NCBI RefSeq assembly: GCF_015624485.1
Contig: NZ_CP061378.1
Span: 3,472,001-3,536,000, forward strand
Direction: 5' to 3'
Length of the DNA: 64,000 nt
From: Bradyrhizobium genosp. L
GTDB lineage: Bacteria; Pseudomonadota; Alphaproteobacteria; Rhizobiales; Xanthobacteraceae
The notes beneath the pieces are model-generated. The model was not told where the DNA came from. It did not search any database and saw nothing but the letters and a program-made list of their open reading frames with translations. A program made the position numbers and the translations under genes. This document shows positions 42,695 through 51,189 of this stretch, one piece after another. The number at the start of each line of letters is the position of its first letter. Position 1 is the stretch's first letter.

Positions 42695-43666
42695 CTAGCG
42701 CGCGATCGAGACCGTCATGCCCGGTTCCAGGCCTGCCAATTGGCCCTGCGGATCGAGGCGCAAGCGGAGTGTGCTGCGGTCGTGATCGCCGATCACGCGC
42801 TCGGCCTGCCAGGTGGCGAAGATGCCGAGCGGCTGCAATTCGGTGATGACGGCCCGGATCGCATCGGCTGCGCCGGCGCGCGTGACGCTCGCTGTGCTTC
42901 CGATCGAGAGGCCGTTGAGATGGTCTTCGCGCACATTGAATGAGAGCCATTGCTGGCCTGCGGCCTCGACCATCAGGATCGGCTGGCCGGCACGCACGTT
43001 CTCGCCGACCTCCGCGGCGACGACGCTGACGACGCCGTCGGCCGGTGCGCGCAACACCATCTTGTCGAGCCGGCGCTCGAGCACCGCCACGGCGGCCGCG
43101 GCAGCACCGACCTGCGCATCGGCGATGGCGCGTTCCTCTTTGGTCGGACCTGCCGCCGCGGCATCGTAGTTTGCCTGGGCCGCGGTCACGTCAGCGCGGG
43201 CGCCGGCAACGTCGTTCACGGCCTGGTCGAGCGCCTGCTGGGTTTCAAAGTTCTGACGGGCCAGCGTGGTGGCCCTGGTGAGCTGCAGCTGGACATATTC
43301 GAGCCGCGCATTGGCCTTGGCGATCGCTGCCTGCAAGGCGTCGACCCGTTCACGGCGAACGCCGGCATAGACATTGTTGCGGTTCGCGACCGTTGCAGCC
43401 AGCGCAGCGCGCGCCTGGTCGGCCTGCGCGGTCAGTTCCACCGCGGAGAGCCTGGCCAGCACATCGCCGGCGTGCACCTGCGCGCCCTTGCCGACCTCGA
43501 TCGAAACGAGCTGGCCGTTGACCTCCGGCTCGATCCTGACTTCGGTCGACCGCACGACACCGGAGAGCTGAACCTGCGCATCCGGGCGGCGCTCGACATA
43601 GACCACGACGCCCGCGATCAGCGCGAGCACGATCACAACCATGATGGCCCGGCTAGCTCTGCGCAT
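42695..43666 (-). CDS. HlyD-family periplasmic adaptor (second copy)
   Basis: The 323-residue protein has an N-terminal membrane anchor (AIMVVIVLALIAGVVVYVE), a lipoyl/barrel-sandwich start (LSGVVRSTEVRIEPEVNGQLVSIEVGKGAQVHAGDVLARL), a helical hairpin of about 100 residues and a C-terminal barrel with MVLRAPADGVVSVVAAEVGENVRAGQPILMV. This is the membrane-fusion protein of a tripartite efflux pump. Its start overlaps the end of the permease gene by 14 bases. It differs from the adaptor at 45980 and completes the operon. Confidence 0.9.
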   Translation of the reverse strand: MRRASRAIMVVIVLALIAGVVVYVERRPDAQVQLSGVVRSTEVRIEPEVNGQLVSIEVGKGAQVHAGDVLARLSAVELTAQADQARAALAATVANRNNVYAGVRRERVDALQAAIAKANARLEYVQLQLTRATTLARQNFETQQALDQAVNDVAGARADVTAAQANYDAAAAGPTKEERAIADAQVGAAAAAVAVLERRLDKMVLRAPADGVVSVVAAEVGENVRAGQPILMVEAAGQQWLSFNVREDHLNGLSIGSTASVTRAGAADAIRAVITELQPLGIFATWQAERVIGDHDRSTLRLRLDPQGQLAGLEPGMTVSIAR

Positions 43667-45983
43667 GTTGCGATCCTCTCCTGACTGATATCGCCGAGAT
43701 CACGGCGAGCACGAAATAGCCCAGCGCCAGACACCACAGCGCGAGCCAGTCATGCGAAACTTCCCAGATGCTGGCGCCCAATTGGTTGATGCGCACCAGG
43801 CCGTCGATCGCGGAGTCCGCCGGGAACAGCCGTCCGAACCCGACGGCAATGTCGGGGATCGCCTCGCGCGGCCAGGCGAAGCCGGCGGTGAAGAATTGCG
43901 GCAGGCTGGTCGCCAGCAACAGGATGGTGGCGTTCTCCGGTCGCGTGAACCAGGCCCCGACCGCCTGTCCCAAGAAGCTCGTCGCCAGCAGGAACACGGT
44001 TCCGAGCGCGAAGATCTGCGGCAGATGGCCGAGCGTCGAGAAGCCGTAGAAGCGCGGCAGCACGATCACGTAGAGCGCAAGCGCCGGCAGATAGATGGTC
44101 AGATGGGCAATGCCGCGGCCGAGCACGCCGGACAACGCGCCACGGCCGCGCGCCAGCGCCGTGCCGGTCAGCATCGCAGCACCGATCAGCAGCGTCTGCT
44201 GCAGGATCAGGATGAACGCCGCCGGCACCACATAGCTCGCATAGCCGCCGACCGGGTTGAAGATCGGCTGCAGCAGCACGTCGGCTGGGCTCGCGCTCGC
44301 CAGCTTGGCCTTGATCAGGCTGCCGTCGGTGCGTGCGCCGCGCGAAACCAGCTCCGACGTCAAGGTGCCGATCGCGCTCGCGACCCCGCTTGCGGTCGAG
44401 CGGAAGATGAAGAGGTAGGTGCCGTCGGCGTAGACCGGGATGTGCGCGGTGATGCCCTTGAGCACGTCACGCTCGGTATTCGCGGGGATATCGACGGCGG
44501 CAAAGGCCTCGCCGCGATCGATGGCGGTGCGCGCCTCGGCCAGCGTGCGGGCACGCACCGTCACGCTCAGCGCGCCGCTCGCGTCCAGCGTCTCGACGAT
44601 CCGGCGGCTGAGTTCGCTCAGATCGTTGTCGACGACCGCGATGGGGAGCTTGCGCAGGATCTGGTTCAGATAGGGCTGCGGATAATAGACGCCGTAGACC
44701 AGCGGAGCCAGGATCAGCAGGCTGAAGGCGCTCTTCGCACCGAGCACGCGCCGCCACTCCGCCACGAACGCGCCGCCAATGCCCGGCTGCGTTTGGTCGA
44801 TGACGGTTTCCTCAGCGGCGCGCGCGGTCGCAAACCAGCCGCTGCGCATCAGGCTCGCCATGCGCAGCAGAGCAAGGCCAGCAAACAGCAAAGCAAGGCC
44901 CGCCAGCGCGGCAAAGGGAGCAGCCGACTCCGAGACCGGCAATCCTCGTGCCGCTTGGCCGAGCAGGACGGCCATGTACCAGCGCAGCGGCAGGATCGAA
45001 CCCCAGACCTGGGCAAAGGTGTTCATGCCGACGGTGGGGAAGCCGACGCCGGCATAGCCGAAGGCAGGAGAGGCGATCAGGCCGGCCAGTCCGAGCCCCG
45101 ATGCGAGATCGCGGACCAGGAGTTGCAGCAACGCGCCCAGCGAGAGGTAGGCGACGATCAGCAGGCAGCCGGCCGCGATCATCAGCGGCACGTCGCCCCT
45201 GAAGGGCACTTGCAGCAGGCCCTCCAGCACCAGCGGTTCGGCCAGCATGATCAGCACGAACAGGCAGAACAGCGGCGCAAGCTTGCCGGCCAGCGCGGCA
45301 ACCGGATCGCCGCCGGCGCTTTCCAGCCACTCCCGCGCATTGCGCCGACGGAATTCGGAACCGACCGAATAGCCCGCGGCCAGCGTGATCACGACATGGA
45401 TGATGGTCGGCAGCAGCGCGCGCAGCAGGAACTGGGCGTAGTTCTTTTGCGGATTGACCAGCGCGATCGTCTCCGTGGTCAACGTCCCGATCGCGCTTGG
45501 TGCCGGTGCTGCGCGCTTGGCCGGTGCGGCCACGTTGGCCGCTGCGGTCAACGCATCGCTGAGGCCCGACGATGCAATGCCCGCCGCCGTCAGATATTGC
45601 TGGTTATAGAAGCCGACGACCTGCGGCCTGCGGCTGGCCTTGAGGTCGCGTTCGAAATCCGGCGGGATGTAGACCGCCGAGATCGATTTGCCGGACCGGA
45701 TATCCTGCACGGCGGTCGTCAGCGTTCCGGTGCCGTCGACGATCTTCAGGCTCGGAGACGCCGCGACATATTGCGTCAGCGCGCGCGAGGCATCCGATTT
45801 GTCCTCGTCGACGACGGTGACGCCGAGCCCCCTGATCACCGGGTGGCTGAACACGGTCGTCAGCACCACGAACGCAAACAGCGGCACGCCGAAGATCAGC
45901 AGCAGCGCGACCCGATCGCGCAACAGCCAGCGGCATTCGCGCAGCGCGACCCGCCAGAATCCCGGCTGCGATCCCAGGTTCAT
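43653..45983 (-). CDS. double ABC-2-type transporter permease
   Basis: The 776-residue protein contains two ABC-2 permease units in one chain. Each unit has an N-terminal TM (LLRDRVALLLIFGVPLFAFVVLTTVF and FSLLILAPLVYGVYY), a large extracytoplasmic loop, and about five further TM segments (such as IAAGCLLIVAYLSLGALLQLLV). The loops carry VVDEDKSDASRAL and VVDNDLSELSRRIVE, a repeated VVDxDxSxxSR motif of the YbhR/YhiI-type permeases. The substrate is likely a drug or polyketide. It lies between two HlyD adaptors, overlapping the first by 4 bases. No ATPase is encoded beside it. Confidence 0.88.
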   Translation of the reverse strand: MNLGSQPGFWRVALRECRWLLRDRVALLLIFGVPLFAFVVLTTVFSHPVIRGLGVTVVDEDKSDASRALTQYVAASPSLKIVDGTGTLTTAVQDIRSGKSISAVYIPPDFERDLKASRRPQVVGFYNQQYLTAAGIASSGLSDALTAAANVAAPAKRAAPAPSAIGTLTTETIALVNPQKNYAQFLLRALLPTIIHVVITLAAGYSVGSEFRRRNAREWLESAGGDPVAALAGKLAPLFCLFVLIMLAEPLVLEGLLQVPFRGDVPLMIAAGCLLIVAYLSLGALLQLLVRDLASGLGLAGLIASPAFGYAGVGFPTVGMNTFAQVWGSILPLRWYMAVLLGQAARGLPVSESAAPFAALAGLALLFAGLALLRMASLMRSGWFATARAAEETVIDQTQPGIGGAFVAEWRRVLGAKSAFSLLILAPLVYGVYYPQPYLNQILRKLPIAVVDNDLSELSRRIVETLDASGALSVTVRARTLAEARTAIDRGEAFAAVDIPANTERDVLKGITAHIPVYADGTYLFIFRSTASGVASAIGTLTSELVSRGARTDGSLIKAKLASASPADVLLQPIFNPVGGYASYVVPAAFILILQQTLLIGAAMLTGTALARGRGALSGVLGRGIAHLTIYLPALALYVIVLPRFYGFSTLGHLPQIFALGTVFLLATSFLGQAVGAWFTRPENATILLLATSLPQFFTAGFAWPREAIPDIAVGFGRLFPADSAIDGLVRINQLGASIWEVSHDWLALWCLALGYFVLAVISAISVRRGSQHAQS

Positions 45984-47047
45984 TGTCGCGACCGCCAGTC
46001 GAGATAGGCGCTCATGCCCGGCCGCAGCTCCGGCACCGGCTGCACCGGGTAGGCGCGGATCGAGAACGTCCGCAAATCGAAATCGCCGGTGGCACGCGTG
46101 GCGCGCCAGCTGGCATATTCGCCCTTGGTCGCGATCAGTCTGACCTCGACCGTGACGCGGCGGTCGTCGAGCGCGGGAATCCGGACGTCGAACTTGTCGC
46201 CGACCTTCAGGCCCTTGACCAGGTCCTCGCGCAGATCGAAGTGCACCCAGAGATCGCCGAGATCGATCAGGGTCACCAGCGGCACGCCCGGCGAGACATA
46301 TTCGCCCGGTTCGACATTGCGCTGGTAGACCTGCGCGGCGACGGGGGCATAGACCGCGAGCTGGTCGATGACCGATTGGACGCTCTGGATGTCCGCTTCG
46401 GCCTTCTCCACATTGGCCTTGGCGATGGCGCGTTCTTCCTTGGTGTAGCCGTTGACCGCCTGCTCATAGGCCGATTTGGCCTGGTCGAGCCCGCGCTCGC
46501 TCTCGTGCAGCGCATCGGTGGTCTGGTCGAGCCGCGCTTGCGGCGCATTGCCTTGCTCGGTCAATGTCTTGGTGCGGTCATAGGTCTTCTGCGCCAGCAC
46601 CTGCGCGGCCTCCGCGCGCTGCATCTCCGCCTTGCGCGCGGCAATGGTCTCGACCCGCGTTCCGACCATGACATTGGCGAGCTGGGCAGTGGCAACCGCC
46701 GTTGCCGCTTTCATCTGGTCGAGCTTGGCGAGGGTCTCGGGATTGTCGATCTGCACCAGCACGGCGCCTGCGGCGACATTCTGACCGCGCTCGACCGGGA
46801 TGTTCTTGACCCGGCCATCAACACGCGCGGCGATATCCAGCCGCGTCGCGTCGACTTCGCCCTGCACCAGCAGCGGCTGGGGCCGCAGCAGATAGAACAC
46901 GGAAAGCGCGATGACGCCGGCGGCGATGGTGCCGACGATGATGGAGGGCGTGCGCGCCGCGGAATGCGCAGGCGGCTCTTTCGGCATCTCTCCGGCATTC
47001 GGCATCTCGGACACAGTTTGATCTTCCTTGCTCGGGGGCGCGTCCAT
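45980..47047 (-). CDS. HlyD-family periplasmic adaptor (first copy)
   Basis: The 355-residue protein has a leader (MDAPPSKEDQTVSEMPNAGEMP), one TM (TPSIIVGTIAAGVIALSVFYLL) and the adaptor core: LVQGEVDATRLDIAARVDGRVKNIPVERGQNVAAGAVLVQI, a long hairpin with QVLAQKTYDRTKTLTEQGNAPQARLDQ, and a C-terminal barrel. The stop overlaps the start of the permease by four bases (ATGA), so translation is probably coupled. It heads the operon. Together with the other adaptor it would bridge the permease to an outer-membrane channel encoded elsewhere. Confidence 0.92.
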   Translation of the reverse strand: MDAPPSKEDQTVSEMPNAGEMPKEPPAHSAARTPSIIVGTIAAGVIALSVFYLLRPQPLLVQGEVDATRLDIAARVDGRVKNIPVERGQNVAAGAVLVQIDNPETLAKLDQMKAATAVATAQLANVMVGTRVETIAARKAEMQRAEAAQVLAQKTYDRTKTLTEQGNAPQARLDQTTDALHESERGLDQAKSAYEQAVNGYTKEERAIAKANVEKAEADIQSVQSVIDQLAVYAPVAAQVYQRNVEPGEYVSPGVPLVTLIDLGDLWVHFDLREDLVKGLKVGDKFDVRIPALDDRRVTVEVRLIATKGEYASWRATRATGDFDLRTFSIRAYPVQPVPELRPGMSAYLDWRSRQ

Positions 47048-47503
47048 GGCTCGCTCCGCTTGGTCCGTCGTTGGTGCATCACCGTGAGATGCCGACGACT
47101 ATGCCTTGGCTGACGCGTGACCTGCAACTCGAATGCATCGTTTCCCCGTGCGCAAATCCGTTGCCGGTTCAACGGGCTGGCCGAACTGTCCTGAACGGCA
47201 ACGCTTCTGACCGATTGAGCTAGCCGCGCGTCACCACGCTCGACGCAGTCGTTGGCTGTTGGACGGGCAGCACGGATCATCTCGAGGTGACCACGATGAA
47301 ACGTCCGCCGTCGTGAGGCAGGTTCATTGAGGACCAACGGATGGTGACGCGGGCCTATCTTATACAGACCGCTGAGCAGCCGTGATTGCGCAGAAAAGAA
47401 ATCAAAATAATCCAATTGTCGTCCGGGCGTTGAGGACTATTGTTCAGGCGCTGTTAGCGGCACCGCGCGTGCGGTGGCTTGGAACTCATTGGATGGAATA
47501 GTG
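47048..47503. other. 456-base divergent intergenic region (efflux operon / gspG)
   Basis: It must hold the promoters of the minus-strand efflux operon and of gspG. A CACCGCGCGTGCGGTG palindrome lies near 47461-47476. The segment 47380-47440 is AT-rich. I saw no frame with a ribosome-binding site and no repeat. Confidence 0.45.
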
Positions 47504-48001
47504 ATGTCAAAGCAAGGCTCCATCGCTCTTTCCAAGCGTGTCGTTCCGAACGGGACGCGGCACGGCGAGCAGGGCTTCACGCTCGTCGAAATGCTCGTCG
47601 TCATCGCCATCATCGGCCTGATCATGGGATTGGTCGGTCCGCGCGTGCTGAGCTACCTCAGCGAGTCGAAGGTCAAGGCCGCCCGGATCCAGATGCAGAG
47701 CTTCGCGAGCGCGCTCGACCTCTTCAGCCTCGATGCCGGCCGCTACCCGTCGAGCTCGGAAGGGCTTGCGGCGCTGGTGCAGCGGACCTCGGGCGTAAGC
47801 AGCTGGAATGGCCCTTACCTCAAGGGCGGCGTCGTTCCGAATGATCCGTGGAGCCATCCTTATATCTACCGGGCACCCGGCGAACACGGTCCCTACGATA
47901 TCGTCTCCCTTGGTTCGGATGGCCAGGAGGGCGGCAGCGGGACTGCGCAGGACATCTCCCTCGACAAGCTGACCAGTAACGCCAGCGCCAGCAACGAATG
48001 A
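47504..48001 (+). CDS. gspG: type II secretion major pseudopilin GspG
   Basis: The 165-residue protein has the prepilin cleavage site EQG-FTLVEM with Glu at +5, followed by the hydrophobic LVVIAIIGLIMGLVGPRVLSYL helix. The calcium-binding C-terminal block of GspG follows: YPSSSEGLAALVQ, WNGPYLKGGVVPNDPWSHPYIYRAPGEHGPYDIVSLGSDGQEGG. The pre-cleavage leader is about 25 residues, longer than usual (7-10). ATG at 47504 follows a GTG at 47501. Its neighbours are the secretin and its ClpP-like companion on the other strand; no gspE or gspF lies within the window. Confidence 0.95.
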   Translation: MSKQGSIALSKRVVPNGTRHGEQGFTLVEMLVVIAIIGLIMGLVGPRVLSYLSESKVKAARIQMQSFASALDLFSLDAGRYPSSSEGLAALVQRTSGVSSWNGPYLKGGVVPNDPWSHPYIYRAPGEHGPYDIVSLGSDGQEGGSGTAQDISLDKLTSNASASNE

Positions 48002-48030
48002 TGGCGCGCGGCACGGCGCCGCGCTGTCCG

Positions 48031-48774
48031 CTATTTTCTTTGTGGGTGCAACGAGGGTTTGCCGGCGTCCGCCGGCGATCGTTGATCGGTCTGCGGCGGC
48101 GTCGCCGTGTTCGAGTCCGATTGGGCGTCGAGCCCGGCAAGCCAGCGATCGTCGGGTGCTGCCGGCGGGGCGCGGCGTCCCGGTCGATCGGTCATGATCG
48201 CGCCCATGGCGCGCAAATCGTCAGGCGTAAGCCACGCGATGTCGTGGGCGTGCGTCGTCACCATCTGTGCGATGATGCGCGGTGGAACGCCGAACCTGCT
48301 GACGATGCGGGCCATGGCGATGGTCGCCTCGCTGGTCTGCGCGGTTTCGTGGCCGAATTTGTCGGACACGCCGTGAACCCCGATCGCGGCGTCGAAGCTT
48401 GCGAACTTCTCGTTTCCCGCCGCGAACACGATGAAGCAGGCCGAGGCGCAACGCGATCCGGCCGCGACGATGGTCGGCAGCTTGGCCCGGTGGATCAGAT
48501 TGGCAAGCTGCACCGCCTCGGCAAGGCTGCCGCCCGGTGAATCGAGGCGCACGGCGGAGATCAGGCGGTCGTGGTCGTTGGCCGCCTTGATCAGCGCCTC
48601 GGCCGCCTCGGCGTCGCCTTCGGCGACGTCGCCGCTGAGCGCGATGATGGTGACGTCGCCCTTGAGCGTCACGCTCTTCAAATCGGCCGCGGTCGCGGTC
48701 GTGCTGACCATGGCCGCTCCCAGCAGCCTCAGCATGGATGACAGCATCGTCATCGGCGCATCCGCCCGTCTCAC
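48031..48774 (-). CDS. secreted ClpP-like serine protease-family protein (COG3904-like)
   Basis: The 247-residue protein starts with a signal-like leader (MRRADAPMTMLSSMLRLLGAAMVSTTATAADL) and has a ClpP/crotonase-like core: VRLDSPGGSLAEAVQLANLIHR (oxyanion loop), RCASACFIVFAAGN (nucleophile Ser in SACF), and GVHGVSDKFGHE with a possible catalytic His. The C-terminal tail is Pro/Asp-rich. The GTG start overlaps the gspD stop (GTGA), which suggests coupled translation; internal ATG starts at 48753 or 48747 are alternatives. It probably acts in the periplasm. Its tight linkage to the secretin suggests a role in secretion. Confidence 0.8.
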   Translation of the reverse strand: MRRADAPMTMLSSMLRLLGAAMVSTTATAADLKSVTLKGDVTIIALSGDVAEGDAEAAEALIKAANDHDRLISAVRLDSPGGSLAEAVQLANLIHRAKLPTIVAAGSRCASACFIVFAAGNEKFASFDAAIGVHGVSDKFGHETAQTSEATIAMARIVSRFGVPPRIIAQMVTTHAHDIAWLTPDDLRAMGAIMTDRPGRRAPPAAPDDRWLAGLDAQSDSNTATPPQTDQRSPADAGKPSLHPQRK

Positions 48775-51140
48775 TTGCGCGCGGCGGGTGGCGTAGCCGC
48801 CGCCGGTGCCTCAACGATCGTCGGGGCCCGTCGCATGCTGTCGAGGCGCTCGCGGAACTCCTCGGCGACGACCTGGGCGTCGTGCGGATTCCGCACGATC
48901 TTGGTGGTGACGAAGACGATGATCTCCGAGCGGGTCTTGCTGTCGCTCTTCTGGCTGAGCAGGTCGCCGAGATATTTGATCTCGTTGAGGCCGGGCAGCC
49001 CCGACACCGTCCGCTCGTCGTCCTCCTTGATCAGGCCGCCCAGCAGCACGGTCTGGCCGCTGCTGGTGGCGACCGTCGAGTGGATGCGCCGCTGCGAGAT
49101 CGTCGGCGTCAGGTTCTGCGCGCTGGCACCGGCGGGATTGACGACGTTGGAGACCTCCTGCTCGATCTCGAGCTCGACCGATCCGTTCGGATGCACATGC
49201 GGCAGCACCTTCAGGATGATGCCGGTGTTCTGCCGGCTGATGCTGCTCGTCACGTTGAGCCCGGTGACCGTGCTGCCGGTCGAGATCGGCACCTGGTCAC
49301 CGACTTCGAGGATTGCCGGCTCGTTGTCGGCGACCACCAGCGACGGGGCCGAGAGCACCTTGACGGTGGTCAGGGTGGACAGCGCGTTCAGCACCAGCTT
49401 GGGATTGGCCTCGGCGCCAAGCACGGCGTTGAAGCCGGGCAGCACGCGCGAGAGCAGGGCGGTCTGCGTCGCGGTCTGCGCGGCGGAAAACAGGCCGACC
49501 GATCCCTTGTCCTGGCCGGCGCCGGCGTTGGCGCTGGTCAGGTAAGCCTGCACGCCAAACTGCAGCGCGTCGGTCAGCGTCACCTCGGCGACCATCGCGT
49601 CGACCGCGACCTGCAGCCGCGGCCGGTCGAGCTGCTCCAGCGCGCGCTCGATCACCAGGTAATCTTCCTGGTTGGAATAGACCATGATCGAGTTGGTCGA
49701 CTTGTCGGCGGTGATGCGGACATTCTGGAACACGCCGCGCGGCAGGTTGCCGAGATTGGCTTGGCCGGATCCCGCCGTGTCCTGGTCGTCGTCCTTGCGG
49801 TCGCCAAATCCAACCTGGGTCTTGTTGGCGCTGCCCGAGGTGTCGGTGGTGCTGCCTGAACTGGTCGTGCCTGGACTGGTGTTGTTGTTATTGTTGTTGG
49901 TGAGCGTGCCGCTGCCGAGCGAGTCGAGCCGCGACGTCGCTCCGTTCTGACCGGGCGTTGTCGGGCTGGTCTGGCTGTCACTGCCCGACTGCGAGGAGCG
50001 GCCGACGAACATCTCGTTGAGGATGCGTGCGATGTTGCGCGCGTTGCCGAAGCGCAGGCTGTAGACCCGCACCGTGGTGCCGGTGGGATCGGAGCGGTCC
50101 AGCCGCCGCACCCATTGGGTGGCGCGTTCCAGCACCTTGCTGTTCTTGCTCACCGCCAGCACCGCGTTCATCCGGGTCACCGGCTGGAACTTGATCACGC
50201 CCTGACCCTGGCCGCCATCGGCGGTGTCGAAGACCTTGTCGAGCTCGCGGATCATGGTCTCGGGCGCGGTCGATTTCAGCGGGTAGAGCCCGACCGACTG
50301 GTTGCGCAGCCACTCGACGTCGAGCTCGCCGATGACGCCGACGGCCGCCTGGCGCTCGGAGGCGGTGCCCTGGATCAGCAGCACGTTGCGCGCCTGATCG
50401 ACGCGCACGGCGCCAGGCCGCGACAGGAAGTTCTCCGCCGTCTTGGCGATCGCCGCGGCGGACACGAAGCGCAACGGCACGATCGAGACGCCGTAACCCG
50501 GTTGTCCCGCGCCGATGCTTGCGGTGCCGGCGCCCGCGGCTTCCGGCATCGGCACGATACGGATCAGGCTGCCTTCGCGCAGCACCGCCGCATTCAGCAC
50601 CCGCAGTGTGTTCTCGAAGATCGGCAGCACGTCCTTGCGTGGGATCGGTTGCGTCGAGGCCAGCGTGATGGTGCCCTGGACGCGCGGATCGATCACGTAG
50701 TTCAGCCCGAGGCTGTCACCGATCACGGACTTCACCACCGTCGCGAGATCGGCGTTCTCGAAGTTCAGCTCGACGCCGCCGCTCTCGGCCATGACATCGC
50801 TGTCGGCTGCGGTCGCGACCCGCGTTGCGGTCGCGGTGCCGGCGTCGCGCTGGGTCGAGCCCGGCGCGACATCCTGGTCGGCGCCGGGAAACACCATCGG
50901 CTGCGCCGCACGGGACGAGGATGCCGTCGCACCGGGCGCGCCGCCAGACGGGCCGTTCCAGTGCGCGCGCAGGTCGGCGTCGCGGATCGGGTCGGTGACC
51001 TGGTCGCGACCGGGCAGGTCGATGGCCTTGTCCATCATGCAGCCGCCGAGCAAGCCGGCGAGCGTCAGCCATGTGGCGGCCGCGACGCCCCGCGACGCTG
51101 CGCGCGGACGACGGTAACCTTCGAGAAGCTGCACGACCAT
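48771..51140 (-). CDS. gspD: type II secretion outer-membrane secretin GspD
   Basis: The 789-residue protein is a lipoprotein by sequence (LTLAGLLGGC near residue 34). It has the N0/N1 domains (VELNFENADLATVVKSVIGDSLGLNYVIDPRVQGTITL), repeated N-domains and the secretin core with SAPSLVVADNEPAILEVGDQVPIST and PTISQRRIHSTVATSSGQTVLLGGLIKEDDERTVSGLPGL. An Asn/Ser/Thr-rich insert (LTNNNNNNTSPGTTSSGST) lies near residue 400. AGGGAGA precedes the ATG at 51140. The ClpP-like gene overlaps its stop. It forms the outer-membrane channel of a type II system. Confidence 0.95.
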   Translation of the reverse strand: MVVQLLEGYRRPRAASRGVAAATWLTLAGLLGGCMMDKAIDLPGRDQVTDPIRDADLRAHWNGPSGGAPGATASSSRAAQPMVFPGADQDVAPGSTQRDAGTATATRVATAADSDVMAESGGVELNFENADLATVVKSVIGDSLGLNYVIDPRVQGTITLASTQPIPRKDVLPIFENTLRVLNAAVLREGSLIRIVPMPEAAGAGTASIGAGQPGYGVSIVPLRFVSAAAIAKTAENFLSRPGAVRVDQARNVLLIQGTASERQAAVGVIGELDVEWLRNQSVGLYPLKSTAPETMIRELDKVFDTADGGQGQGVIKFQPVTRMNAVLAVSKNSKVLERATQWVRRLDRSDPTGTTVRVYSLRFGNARNIARILNEMFVGRSSQSGSDSQTSPTTPGQNGATSRLDSLGSGTLTNNNNNNTSPGTTSSGSTTDTSGSANKTQVGFGDRKDDDQDTAGSGQANLGNLPRGVFQNVRITADKSTNSIMVYSNQEDYLVIERALEQLDRPRLQVAVDAMVAEVTLTDALQFGVQAYLTSANAGAGQDKGSVGLFSAAQTATQTALLSRVLPGFNAVLGAEANPKLVLNALSTLTTVKVLSAPSLVVADNEPAILEVGDQVPISTGSTVTGLNVTSSISRQNTGIILKVLPHVHPNGSVELEIEQEVSNVVNPAGASAQNLTPTISQRRIHSTVATSSGQTVLLGGLIKEDDERTVSGLPGLNEIKYLGDLLSQKSDSKTRSEIIVFVTTKIVRNPHDAQVVAEEFRERLDSMRRAPTIVEAPAAATPPAARK

Positions 51141-51189
51141 TCTCCCTTCTCTTCGCCGGGACGCGGCGCTGCCAACGGCGACCCTCTCG

